Shown here: positions 1-11,432 of the stretch, piece after piece
Layout: every line of letters starts with the position of its first letter
How positions within the stretch are numbered: position 1 is the first letter of the stretch
Source of the DNA: Thermodesulfobacteriota bacterium
GTDB lineage: Bacteria > Desulfobacterota_D > UBA1144 > Nemesobacterales > CSP1-2
Length of the DNA: 46,030 nucleotides
Direction: 5' to 3'
Assembly: GCA_036397855.1 (NCBI GenBank)
Contig: DASWID010000012.1
Span: forward strand, 1-46,030
Translations under genes and position numbers: made by a program
The notes under the pieces: generated by a model
The model's input: only the letters and a program-made list of their open reading frames with translations
Told to the model about the DNA's origin: nothing
The model's database searches: none

Positions 1-2742
<2,742 letters not shown>

Positions 2743-2806
2743 CTGCAAGGCATGAAAAACCTTACATTCTAAAACGCGCCTTGATCTACTCAGCACAATA
2801 TTCAAT

Positions 2807-2819
2807 TGTCAAAGAACAT
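2807..2819 (-). promoter_or_regulatory. boxA-like antitermination element in tRNA-Ala/23S spacer
   Basis: The reverse complement contains TGTTCTTTGACAAT, close to the TGYTCTTTGA boxA sequence bound by NusB/NusE in rRNA transcripts. It lies about 65 nt upstream of the 23S 5' end, the usual place for the spacer boxA. A second boxA is in the 16S leader at 4961-4971. Confidence 0.7.
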
Positions 2820-2853
2820 TTGCGGCTCTATTGCCGCACAACAAATTTAATTT

Positions 2854-2920
2854 GCCACGAATAAACACGAATAAATTCAAAGTAAAGTATTCGTGAAAAA
2901 TTTGTGTTAATTCGTGGTGC
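2854..2920. repeat. CCACGAAT inverted repeat in tRNA-Ala/23S spacer
   Basis: Arms GCCACGAATAAACACGAAT (2854-2872) and TTTGTGTTAATTCGTGG (2901-2917) are an imperfect inverted repeat around an AT-rich loop. The unit 'TTCGTGTTAATTCGTGG' resembles a repeat seen between genes in many environmental genomes (from memory). It would form a stem in the precursor rRNA between the boxA and tRNA-Ala. Confidence 0.65.
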
Positions 2921-2926
2921 CTTAAA

Positions 2927-3000
2927 TGGAGGTGAGCGGAATTGAACCGCCGACCTCCTGCTTGCAAAGCAGGCGCTCTCCCAAACTGAGCTACACCCCC
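2927..3000 (-). tRNA. tRNA-Ala (anticodon UGC)
   Basis: The reverse complement folds as a 74-nt cloverleaf: acceptor GGGGGTG/CACCTCC, D stem GCTC/GAGC, anticodon loop TTTGCAA with anticodon TGC, five-base variable loop, T arm with TTCAATT loop and discriminator A. The 3' CCA is not encoded (TTTA follows), unlike the neighbouring tRNA-Ile. Its position in the 16S-23S spacer is canonical. Confidence 0.97.
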
Positions 3001-3011
3001 AATTCTATGAA

Positions 3012-3068
3012 TTCCAAATCACAAATCCAAAATCCCAATCTTGAAATTTGGTGCTTGAAATTTGGTAC
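3012..3068. repeat. short-period repeats in tRNA-Ile/tRNA-Ala spacer
   Basis: The roughly 75-bp spacer is almost entirely repetitive. 3014-3036 is a run of degenerate 7-mers (CCAAATC, ACAAATC, CAAAATC), and 3041-3068 is a tandem pair of a 14-mer TTGAAATTTGGTGC / TTGAAATTTGGTAC. Both are low-complexity units typical of intergenic DNA rather than of a mature RNA. Confidence 0.7.
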
Positions 3069-3075
3069 TTAATAA

Positions 3076-3152
3076 TGGTGGGCCTAGGTGGAGTCGAACC
3101 ACCGACCTCACCCTTATCAGGGGTACGCTCTAGCCTGCTGAGCTATAGGCCC
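3076..3152 (-). tRNA. tRNA-Ile (anticodon GAU)
   Basis: The reverse complement is a 77-nt cloverleaf: acceptor GGGCCTA/TAGGCCC, D stem GCTC/GAGC, anticodon loop CTGATAA with anticodon GAT, T loop TTCGACT, discriminator A and a genome-encoded CCA. The Ile-Ala pair in the 16S-23S spacer is the common bacterial arrangement. Confidence 0.97.
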
Positions 3153-3168
3153 AGAATTAAACTATGCC

Positions 3169-3233
3169 GGATACAGGATACACGATGCATGCTTTATCTT
3201 TATCCTATATCATGCATCTTGCGTCCTGCATCC
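3169..3233. repeat. heptameric repeat forming a hairpin in 16S/tRNA-Ile spacer
   Basis: Left arm 3169-3191 (units GGATACA GGATACA CGATGCA TG) and right arm 3211-3233 (CATGCAT CTTGCGT CCTGCAT CC) are 23-nt inverted repeats with about four mismatches and a 19-nt loop. Each arm has 7-bp periodicity. It is the same family as 22893-22947, 36093-36129, 38934-38994 and 39964-39994. Confidence 0.75.
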
Positions 3234-3317
3234 ATTATATCAAGGTCTGGCTTAAGAGCACCATATATATAGCAGACACAGCAGAACTGAATAAACACTA
3301 GCAAGGTAACTCCGTGT

Positions 3318-4907
<1,590 letters not shown>

Positions 4908-4960
4908 CTCATTAATCTACTGCTAGCGTATATTCGCCCGCATGTGTCTGCTATTAAATT

Positions 4961-4971
4961 TTCAAAGAACT
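4961..4971 (-). promoter_or_regulatory. boxA of the 16S leader
   Basis: The reverse complement reads AGTTCTTTGAAAATT, matching the rRNA antitermination boxA core. It lies about 55 nt upstream of the 16S 5' end and about 50 nt downstream of the proposed promoter, where a leader boxA is expected. Confidence 0.75.
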
Positions 4972-5011
4972 AATCAATTTATCAATAATTATTAATTGAT
5001 TTAAGTCAAGA

Positions 5012-5046
5012 GATATGTATTATACAAAATGAAAACTACTTGTCAA
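5012..5046 (-). promoter_or_regulatory. sigma70-type rRNA promoter
   Basis: On the minus strand a perfect -35 TTGACA (5041-5046) is followed by a 16-bp spacer and a perfect -10 TATAAT (5019-5024), which puts the transcription start near 5012, about 105 nt upstream of mature 16S. A second TTGACT at 5004-5009 could be the -35 of a tandem promoter, but its -10 is weak. Confidence 0.8.
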
Positions 5047-5292
5047 TAAAGAAATACTAAATGAAAAATATTTTGAATCAACTGGTCTCAAGTCGCCAAA
5101 GATCAGCCAGAAAATTTACGTATTTTTGATCAAAATATTCATCTATATTAATATAAGCATAAAGTGAGTGAATAAAACTACGATTTATCATGATACGATG
5201 AGAGACATCATTAAACTTTATTTTATTACCACTTATCCAAAACCAATTATACCCATGCTTAGGGACATCCTAGAGAGTAATTTTTAGTACAA
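5047..5292. other. AT-rich divergent intergenic region
   Basis: This stretch lies between the rRNA promoter (reading left) and the glycosyltransferase gene (reading right). It is AT-rich with no convincing ORF, RNA gene or strong stem-loop. It presumably holds the promoter of the rightward gene, but I see no clear -35/-10 pair. Confidence 0.5.
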
Positions 5293-6471
5293 ATGAAGGT
5301 CCTGATATATACACATGAGTTCCCCCCATTTCTTGGAGGTCTAGCTAAAACAAGTTTTAAGCTAGCAAGCGGTTTTTCTGAGGGAGGTTTAGAAGTAACT
5401 GTCTTAGCCCCACGTTATTCAGATATGGATAATGAGGTTGACATTGAATGTAAATTCCAGATAAAAAGAATGACAGGTCTATCCAGAAACCATGGTATAC
5501 CTTCGCCTTTGCCAGAAGCGGCCGGCATTTATTCACTATACACCGCGATGAGAAAGTATCGGCCAGATGCTCTGTTGGTTATCACCAGGGAGGGACAAAC
5601 TTCAGGAGGACTTCTACGTGATTATCCCTTGAAGGTAATTGTGAGAGTCGCGGGCTATGAAGCATATCGATATCTTCTTGGTAAAAAATTTTATAACAGA
5701 CTGCTCGGAAAACCTATAAAAAGACTTTATATGAAAGCATCGACAATCGTTAGCCCTAGCCAATCTACCAGAGAACTATTGGAATTAGCGGGAATACCCA
5801 GGGATAAGATCGAGGTGATCTATAATGGTGTCAGCGACGATATGTTATCTCACAAACCAGACACTGATGCCCTGAAGAAGCTGAGAGCCAAGTTTAATTT
5901 GAAAAATGAGGATAAATTAATCCTAACCGTTTCGAGGCTGGTCCCCTCAAAAGGACATAAAGAAGTTATAAGAATCCTACCTCGGTTACTCAAGGAATTT
6001 GAAAACTTAAAATACCTGATTGTGGGAGAAGGGGGATACGAAACAGAGTTAAGAAATTTAGCATCTGAGGAAGGTGTTATCTCGAGTGTAATTTTTGCAG
6101 GTCCCGTGACATATAATGATGTCAAAGATTATCTTGATCTCTGTTACTTATTTGCAATGCCAAACACCTCTAATGAAGAAAAAGAAAGTATCGAAGGATT
6201 GCCTAACGTGATCTTTGAAGCTATGGCAAGGGGAAGGCCAGTAATTACAGGAACTGAGGGAGGGGCAAAAGAAATAGTTGAGCATGGCGTAAATGGATTC
6301 GTGGAAGATGGTAATAATATAGACGCAATTTATGAGCATATTTTAGACCTCCTCAAGAACGAAAAAAAGGCGAAAGATTTTGGTGAAAACTCACGAAGGA
6401 AAATAGCAGAGGGTTATACTGAAGCCAAAATGATTCAGAACTACTTAAAAATCATTTATGATCAACGATAA
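5293..6471 (+). CDS. GT4-family glycosyltransferase
   Basis: A 392-residue GT-B fold glycosyltransferase, probably transferring a sugar from a nucleotide-sugar donor onto a lipid- or glycan-linked acceptor on the cytoplasmic face. The N-terminal Rossmann domain starts MKVLIYTHEFPPFLGGLAK with the glycine-rich acceptor loop typical of GT4. The C-terminal donor domain has SRLVPSKGHKEVI (about residue 215), GEGGYE, and the FEAMARGRPVI...EGGAKEIVEHGVNGF signature (about 310-340) that places the catalytic Glu and sugar-nucleotide contacts. Length is normal. The gene is divergent from the rRNA operon and convergent with the asparagine synthase, so it is transcribed alone. Specific donor and acceptor cannot be read from sequence. 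No clear Shine-Dalgarno precedes the ATG. Confidence 0.9.
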   Translation: MKVLIYTHEFPPFLGGLAKTSFKLASGFSEGGLEVTVLAPRYSDMDNEVDIECKFQIKRMTGLSRNHGIPSPLPEAAGIYSLYTAMRKYRPDALLVITREGQTSGGLLRDYPLKVIVRVAGYEAYRYLLGKKFYNRLLGKPIKRLYMKASTIVSPSQSTRELLELAGIPRDKIEVIYNGVSDDMLSHKPDTDALKKLRAKFNLKNEDKLILTVSRLVPSKGHKEVIRILPRLLKEFENLKYLIVGEGGYETELRNLASEEGVISSVIFAGPVTYNDVKDYLDLCYLFAMPNTSNEEKESIEGLPNVIFEAMARGRPVITGTEGGAKEIVEHGVNGFVEDGNNIDAIYEHILDLLKNEKKAKDFGENSRRKIAEGYTEAKMIQNYLKIIYDQR

Positions 6472-6588
6472 ATCTACTGAAAATCAACTGTGCTGCTGAT
6501 CTACGCTAAAAGAATGCCAGAAATTAAACCAATCTTAGGGCTAGCACTATTTCTAGAAGTAATTTGACCAATCTACTTCGATACTTGC

Positions 6589-8520
6589 CTATGTCCATTT
6601 TTCCTTCCACATTTGAAAAACTAGCAAGAACCATATTTTATTGACATTTATAGAAACACCGCTATAGAAATCCTTAATATAGGATGAAACCACCTCCGAG
6701 TTAAATATCCCCTCTCTTCGTAACCTGTCCTCATTCAAATACTCCTTTACAACCTGATGTAGTTCACCCTTTAGCCACCTTGATAAAGGTGCCACAAAAC
6801 CCTGTTTAGGCCTTTCTATTAATTCTCTTGGAATGTGTTTATATAGAACTTTCCTCAAAATATACTTGCTTGTACCTTCATGATACTTGAATTTCAATGG
6901 TACACGTGCTACAAACTCTAGCAACCTATGATCCAAGAATGGCTCCCTTCCCTCAAGGCTTACACTCATCGTGGCCCTATCAACCTTTGTCAGGATATCG
7001 TCTGGGAGATACGTCTTGAAGTCTAATGCCATTACCTTATTTAATAATTCATTGTTAGGCATTGATTCGATTGTGTCAACATAAGCTGCGTCGTATGAGT
7101 AGTTATATTTATAGTCAATAATGCCTCCTAGTTCCTCCGTGGTCCATTTACTTAGGTTGCACTTGTACATCTCGATAAGATTTCCATTGTTGGACTCGAT
7201 TAGCATATCTCTCCATTTTATATACTTATCCTTTATCTCTTTAACCTCTGGCATAACTGCCTGAAAAGTTCTATAAAAATCGTCAACCCTGGAGGGATTT
7301 AGGCTTGTCATTGATTTAATGACGGAATTAGTCAAGAATTTGGGCAGTCTTAAAAACTTTTCGTATAATCGCACATAGGCCTTATATCTCGAATATCCAC
7401 AAAAAAGCTCATCTCCACCATCTGCTGATAGAGCAACAGTTACATCTTTTCTCGCGAGTTGAGATACTAAGTATGTAGGAATTACAGAATGGTCACCAAG
7501 GGGTTCGTCATATATCTCGGGAATCTTGTAAATTATATTTGCAGCTTCCTCGACCGATAAATAGTACTCAGTATGATCGGTCCCAAGATAGCTTGCGATA
7601 CTTTTCGACCAATCAGCTTCGTTCAGACCGCTTTCATCAAAACCTATGGTAAAGGTCTTTAATTTACTTCCAATGTTATGTTGCAGTAATGCTGTTACTA
7701 TACTAGAGTCTAAACCACCGCTTAGAAAAACCCCAACGGGAACATCAGAAATGAGTCTATACTTGAAAGAATTCACTAAAAGATTTTCCAGCTCCAAGGT
7801 AATTTCCTCTTCAGTGCCCTCGATAGGATCCGCATTATAAAAATCAACTATATCCCAGTATTTTTTCTCAACTAATTTATTCTTATATAGACAAAGATAA
7901 TGGCCTGGCTTCAATTTAAACGTATCGTGAAAAATTGTATAGGGTGATTGAATAAAACCGAATCTCAGATAATGAGGCAGTATACTCAGATTGATTTCTT
8001 TCCTGAAATTCGGGTGTTTAATTAAAGCCTTTAATTCCGAAGCAAATAATAATATGCCATCTTTAAAAAAGTAATATAAAGGTTTGACCCCTACCCGGTC
8101 TCTAACCAGATATAGTTTTTGTTGATTCCGATCCCAGATTGCGAATGCAAACATTCCAATGAATTTATGCACACAATCTATTCCCCATTCCTCATATGCC
8201 TTAACTAAAACCTCCGTGTCGGTGTTGCTCTTGAAGGCATATCTTTTTTTCTCAAGCTCTTCCCTGATCTCCTTAAAGTTATAGACCTCTCCATTATATG
8301 TTATCCATACCGAACCGTTATCGTTCGACATTGGCTGATGGCCGAGCGAGGAAAGATCAAGAATCGACAACCTCGTGTGTGCCAAGCCGACATTATGCTC
8401 TTGATCAATGTATAAACCCGAATCGTCAGGTCCTCTATGAGCTAAGGTATCTCTCATCGATCTCAGTATCGACTCATCAGTACATTTATTTATACTACAA
8501 AATCCTACTATTCCGCACAC
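6589..8520 (-). CDS. asnB: Asparagine synthase (glutamine-hydrolysing), AsnB family
   Basis: A 643-residue two-domain amidotransferase. The N-terminal class II glutaminase has the nucleophile Cys2 right after the initiator (MCGIVGF), HRGPD at 28-32, R50, and the oxyanion NGE at 76-78. The C-terminal synthetase has the PPi-loop SGGLDSS at 267-273 and SADGGDELFCGY further on. The start is GTG at 8520, fixed by the need for Cys2 and preceded by AGGA. The family makes asparagine from Asp, ATP and Gln, but paralogues in polysaccharide clusters amidate other carboxylates, such as uronic acids. With glycosyltransferases on both sides, a role in amidating a sugar or peptide of a surface glycan is plausible, though plain asparagine synthesis cannot be excluded. 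Confidence 0.92.
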   Translation of the reverse strand: MCGIVGFCSINKCTDESILRSMRDTLAHRGPDDSGLYIDQEHNVGLAHTRLSILDLSSLGHQPMSNDNGSVWITYNGEVYNFKEIREELEKKRYAFKSNTDTEVLVKAYEEWGIDCVHKFIGMFAFAIWDRNQQKLYLVRDRVGVKPLYYFFKDGILLFASELKALIKHPNFRKEINLSILPHYLRFGFIQSPYTIFHDTFKLKPGHYLCLYKNKLVEKKYWDIVDFYNADPIEGTEEEITLELENLLVNSFKYRLISDVPVGVFLSGGLDSSIVTALLQHNIGSKLKTFTIGFDESGLNEADWSKSIASYLGTDHTEYYLSVEEAANIIYKIPEIYDEPLGDHSVIPTYLVSQLARKDVTVALSADGGDELFCGYSRYKAYVRLYEKFLRLPKFLTNSVIKSMTSLNPSRVDDFYRTFQAVMPEVKEIKDKYIKWRDMLIESNNGNLIEMYKCNLSKWTTEELGGIIDYKYNYSYDAAYVDTIESMPNNELLNKVMALDFKTYLPDDILTKVDRATMSVSLEGREPFLDHRLLEFVARVPLKFKYHEGTSKYILRKVLYKHIPRELIERPKQGFVAPLSRWLKGELHQVVKEYLNEDRLRREGIFNSEVVSSYIKDFYSGVSINVNKIWFLLVFQMWKEKWT

Positions 8521-8654
8521 GTTTATTTCCTAAAATTACATTTTTACCAAAAGAAACAATTCTGATGGTTAAATGAGACCAATAGATTTTAAGTTTTAAT
8601 TCTTAATTAGCAATCATGAATTCTCCAGATATGTTGTAGTAGAATAACGCAGAT

Positions 8655-9809
8655 TTAGAATCCATCTAAACCATTTAGTATTTTTTTTACCCTTTCCTCC
8701 CATGTGTAATTCTTTACGTCGGAAGCGGATTGGAGGGATATTTTTTCAGCAAGAGCTTCATCTTCTAACACCCTCTTAATACCTTCAAATAAAGAATCAG
8801 CACTATCGGGACCGACTAATAAGGCATTTATTTTATCACTAAGTATTTCAGAGATAGCGGGGAGATTTGTCGCAACTATTGGGCGGCATGATGCCATAAA
8901 CTCAAACAGTTTTAAGGGAGAAGTAAACCCAATAGCGTTCGTTCCATCCTGGATTGTCATGTCAGATGTATAGGGTATCACCAGTGCGTCAGCAGAGAAA
9001 AGGTACAGAGGTACAATATTGTGTGGAACAAAACCAACAAACTTAAAGTTCTCTAACTTCTTTTCATTAGCTATGTCTCTATAGATATTAATATCACTCT
9101 CAAGTCCTCCGACTATCAAAAAAAGCACATCTTGAAGCCTGCTTGAAACCCTGATCAGCAGATCGATACCCCGTCCCCTATACATGTTTCCAGAGTAGCA
9201 AACAATTTTTTTATTTACGGGAAGATTAAGTTTCTTGCGAGCTTCCGACTTTGAGGGAATATTTTGGAATTGTTCTAAATCTACGCCATTATGGGCAACA
9301 ACCAGCTTTTCGTCCGGGAGACCCAACTGAGAGTATATTTTCCCTAAGCCCCTAGAGTTTGTTGAGAATCTTACTAAATATTCCGATTTCTTGAACATGT
9401 TAAATGCGAATCTTGCAGGTCCATTCACCAGTGGATGATGGGCATCATAAATTGTTGGTATTCTAAAGAATTGGGTGGAAAGATAAGTAAAAATGATATT
9501 CCTAGTAAGTACTAAATTGTACTTCTGTTTATTGAGCCATACATAAAATGAACTATAGGTACCGTGTATAAAATGCCTTAAAGAGCCGTTAGTAGAGGGG
9601 ATTGTAGTTATTACATTGAAAATTGGTTCAACACCATAACACTTAAAAATATCAAATTTTGAATCATAAGACTGAAGTATAAGATCGACATTAATTCCCA
9701 GCCGAGCAATAGCCTGGCACATTTTCATCACATGTATAGGACTTGCTCCCCTTAGAAAAAGCTCAGGACTACCGACATATGCAACTCTTAACCGCGTTTT
9801 ATCTTTCAA
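8655..9809 (-). CDS. GT4-family glycosyltransferase
   Basis: A 384-residue GT-B glycosyltransferase. Near the N-terminus RVAYVGSPELFLRGASPIH matches the acceptor-side Rossmann start. The donor half shows VCYSGNMYRGRGIDLLI (about 208) and FTSPLKLFEFMASCRPIVATNLP, the GT4 EFMA...P signature. It lies 134 bp upstream of asnB in the same direction, so the two may be cotranscribed. The open frame begins with TTG (9809) and no good ribosome site is visible, so the start is uncertain by a few codons. It is distinct from the 5293-6471 enzyme, so the cluster could add at least two sugars. Substrates are unknown. Confidence 0.88.
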   Translation of the reverse strand: MKDKTRLRVAYVGSPELFLRGASPIHVMKMCQAIARLGINVDLILQSYDSKFDIFKCYGVEPIFNVITTIPSTNGSLRHFIHGTYSSFYVWLNKQKYNLVLTRNIIFTYLSTQFFRIPTIYDAHHPLVNGPARFAFNMFKKSEYLVRFSTNSRGLGKIYSQLGLPDEKLVVAHNGVDLEQFQNIPSKSEARKKLNLPVNKKIVCYSGNMYRGRGIDLLIRVSSRLQDVLFLIVGGLESDINIYRDIANEKKLENFKFVGFVPHNIVPLYLFSADALVIPYTSDMTIQDGTNAIGFTSPLKLFEFMASCRPIVATNLPAISEILSDKINALLVGPDSADSLFEGIKRVLEDEALAEKISLQSASDVKNYTWEERVKKILNGLDGF

Positions 9810-10093
9810 CTTTGCAGTAAATACTCGAAGAATAAACTATATATCAAACCAGTATAAGCTTTTAATTAATGACAAACATTTAATATACTATTAGGGGATT
9901 TATTATAACTGAAGAATATGATTTATTTTAAGTTCTGGCATAGGACTTTCCGATAAAAATTACACCGGTGGATTTGTATAATGATAAAGACATGTCCTTT
10001 TTATATGAATTGTAAGCATGTATTGAAATCGTTGCTCAACTCAGTCGAAAAAAACAACTATAGATCATACATATAGGGCATGAAGAATGGTGG
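9810..10093. other. AT-rich intergenic region
   Basis: This 284-bp AT-rich stretch lies between the permease gene and the downstream glycosyltransferase, both on the minus strand. I see no ORF with coding character, no RNA gene and no strong terminator hairpin. It probably holds the promoter of the glycosyltransferase. Confidence 0.4.
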
Positions 10094-11308
10094 TTATCCA
10101 TACCTAAGTGATTCGATCGGATCCAACTGAGAGGCTTTTCTTGCCGGGTATATACCAAAAAATATCCCCACTATTGCAGCAAAACAAAAAGATAAGATAA
10201 TTGAAGTTGCTGAAACAACCGATGGCCAATTTGTGAATGATGATGAAATTATTGATCCCAATATCCCTAAAATTATCCCTATGAACCCACCAACTACCGA
10301 TAGTAATACAGCCTCAATCATAAACTGGATCAGTATATCCCACTGCTTAGCTCCAACAGCCATTCTAATCCCAATCTCCCTTGTCCTTTCTTTCACAGAT
10401 ACAAGCATGATGTTCATTATTCCAATTCCACCTACTACGAGAGATATTGAAGCAATGCTCCCAAGAAGGATTGTCATTATCTTTGAAACGGTAAAGATTC
10501 TTTCTATATGAACGAGTTGGGTATTTACGTAGAAATCATCTTCCAAATCATCTGCAATCTTTCGTCGATCCCTTAAAATTTGCGTTATCTGCTCCTGTGC
10601 TATGGGAACATCTTCAGTTGAGTTCACTGAAACTGATATATTTTCTATATAAGAAATGCCCATTATTCTTTTCTGAACGGTTGTATAAGGGATAATTACC
10701 AGATCATCCTGATCCTCACCACTAGGGGTCTGCCCGATAGGGCTCATCACTCCAATTACTCTATAAGAGAAGCCCCCTAATCTTATTATCTTTCCTGTAG
10801 GATCCTGATTACCAAATAACTTTGATGCGACTGTAGTGCCTATGACACACACTAATTCAGCATTTTTTACGTCTTCATCATTAAAAAAACTCCCCCTTTC
10901 GGGGAACCAGTCGTTGATATAGGTAAATTCCTGGGATACACCTACTATTGTAGTGAACCAGTTCATGTTACCGGAGGCTATTTGTTCCGCTGTATCAATT
11001 ATCTCCGACACGTGTTTGACAATGCTCAGACCTCTAATTGCATCGGCGTCACTGGCCATTAATGGCTTTTCCTTGTTTAGATTCAGCGTGGTACCACTCC
11101 TTGCTCTTTTCCCCGCATTAACAATTAGCGAATTGCCACCTAGACCTGTTAAATTTTCCTCTATCATGAGTTTTGCACCTTGCGTAAGAGCCATCATAGT
11201 TATTACAGCAGCAACCCCTATGATGATACCTATAGTAGTAAGGATTGAGCGAACTTTGTAACTTCTTAATGCCTTGTAAGCAATTTTAGATGCAACCCAT
11301 AGACTCAT
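10094..11308 (-). CDS. MacB/FtsX-type ABC transporter permease without adjacent ATPase
   Basis: A 404-residue integral membrane protein. It has an N-terminal segment followed by TM1 (about 20-42, ILTTIGIIIGVAAVITMM), a large MacB periplasmic core domain (about 45-270), and three C-terminal TM helices within the FtsX domain (SKIMTILLGSIASISLVVGGIGIMNIMLVSVKERTREIGIRMAVGA). Type VII ABC transporters of this kind do not move substrate through the membrane. They transmit ATP-driven motion to the periplasm, exporting lipoproteins, peptides or glycolipids with an outer-membrane partner or activating hydrolases. The matching ATPase, normally next door, and a MacA-like adaptor are both absent here. 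The gene sits between two asparagine-synthase-like genes in the same orientation, so it may serve the same surface product. Full length, with an ATG start. Confidence 0.9.
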   Translation of the reverse strand: MSLWVASKIAYKALRSYKVRSILTTIGIIIGVAAVITMMALTQGAKLMIEENLTGLGGNSLIVNAGKRARSGTTLNLNKEKPLMASDADAIRGLSIVKHVSEIIDTAEQIASGNMNWFTTIVGVSQEFTYINDWFPERGSFFNDEDVKNAELVCVIGTTVASKLFGNQDPTGKIIRLGGFSYRVIGVMSPIGQTPSGEDQDDLVIIPYTTVQKRIMGISYIENISVSVNSTEDVPIAQEQITQILRDRRKIADDLEDDFYVNTQLVHIERIFTVSKIMTILLGSIASISLVVGGIGIMNIMLVSVKERTREIGIRMAVGAKQWDILIQFMIEAVLLSVVGGFIGIILGILGSIISSSFTNWPSVVSATSIILSFCFAAIVGIFFGIYPARKASQLDPIESLRYG

Positions 11309-11432
11309 AACAATTCTTTATCAATTAAAGTATATCGATTCTTTCTAACTCTAACCCAGCACCGATTCAATCAATTGAATATCGATAATCCAGTCCTTGC
11401 AATCTATTTAAGGATTTTTATCCATCACAATC

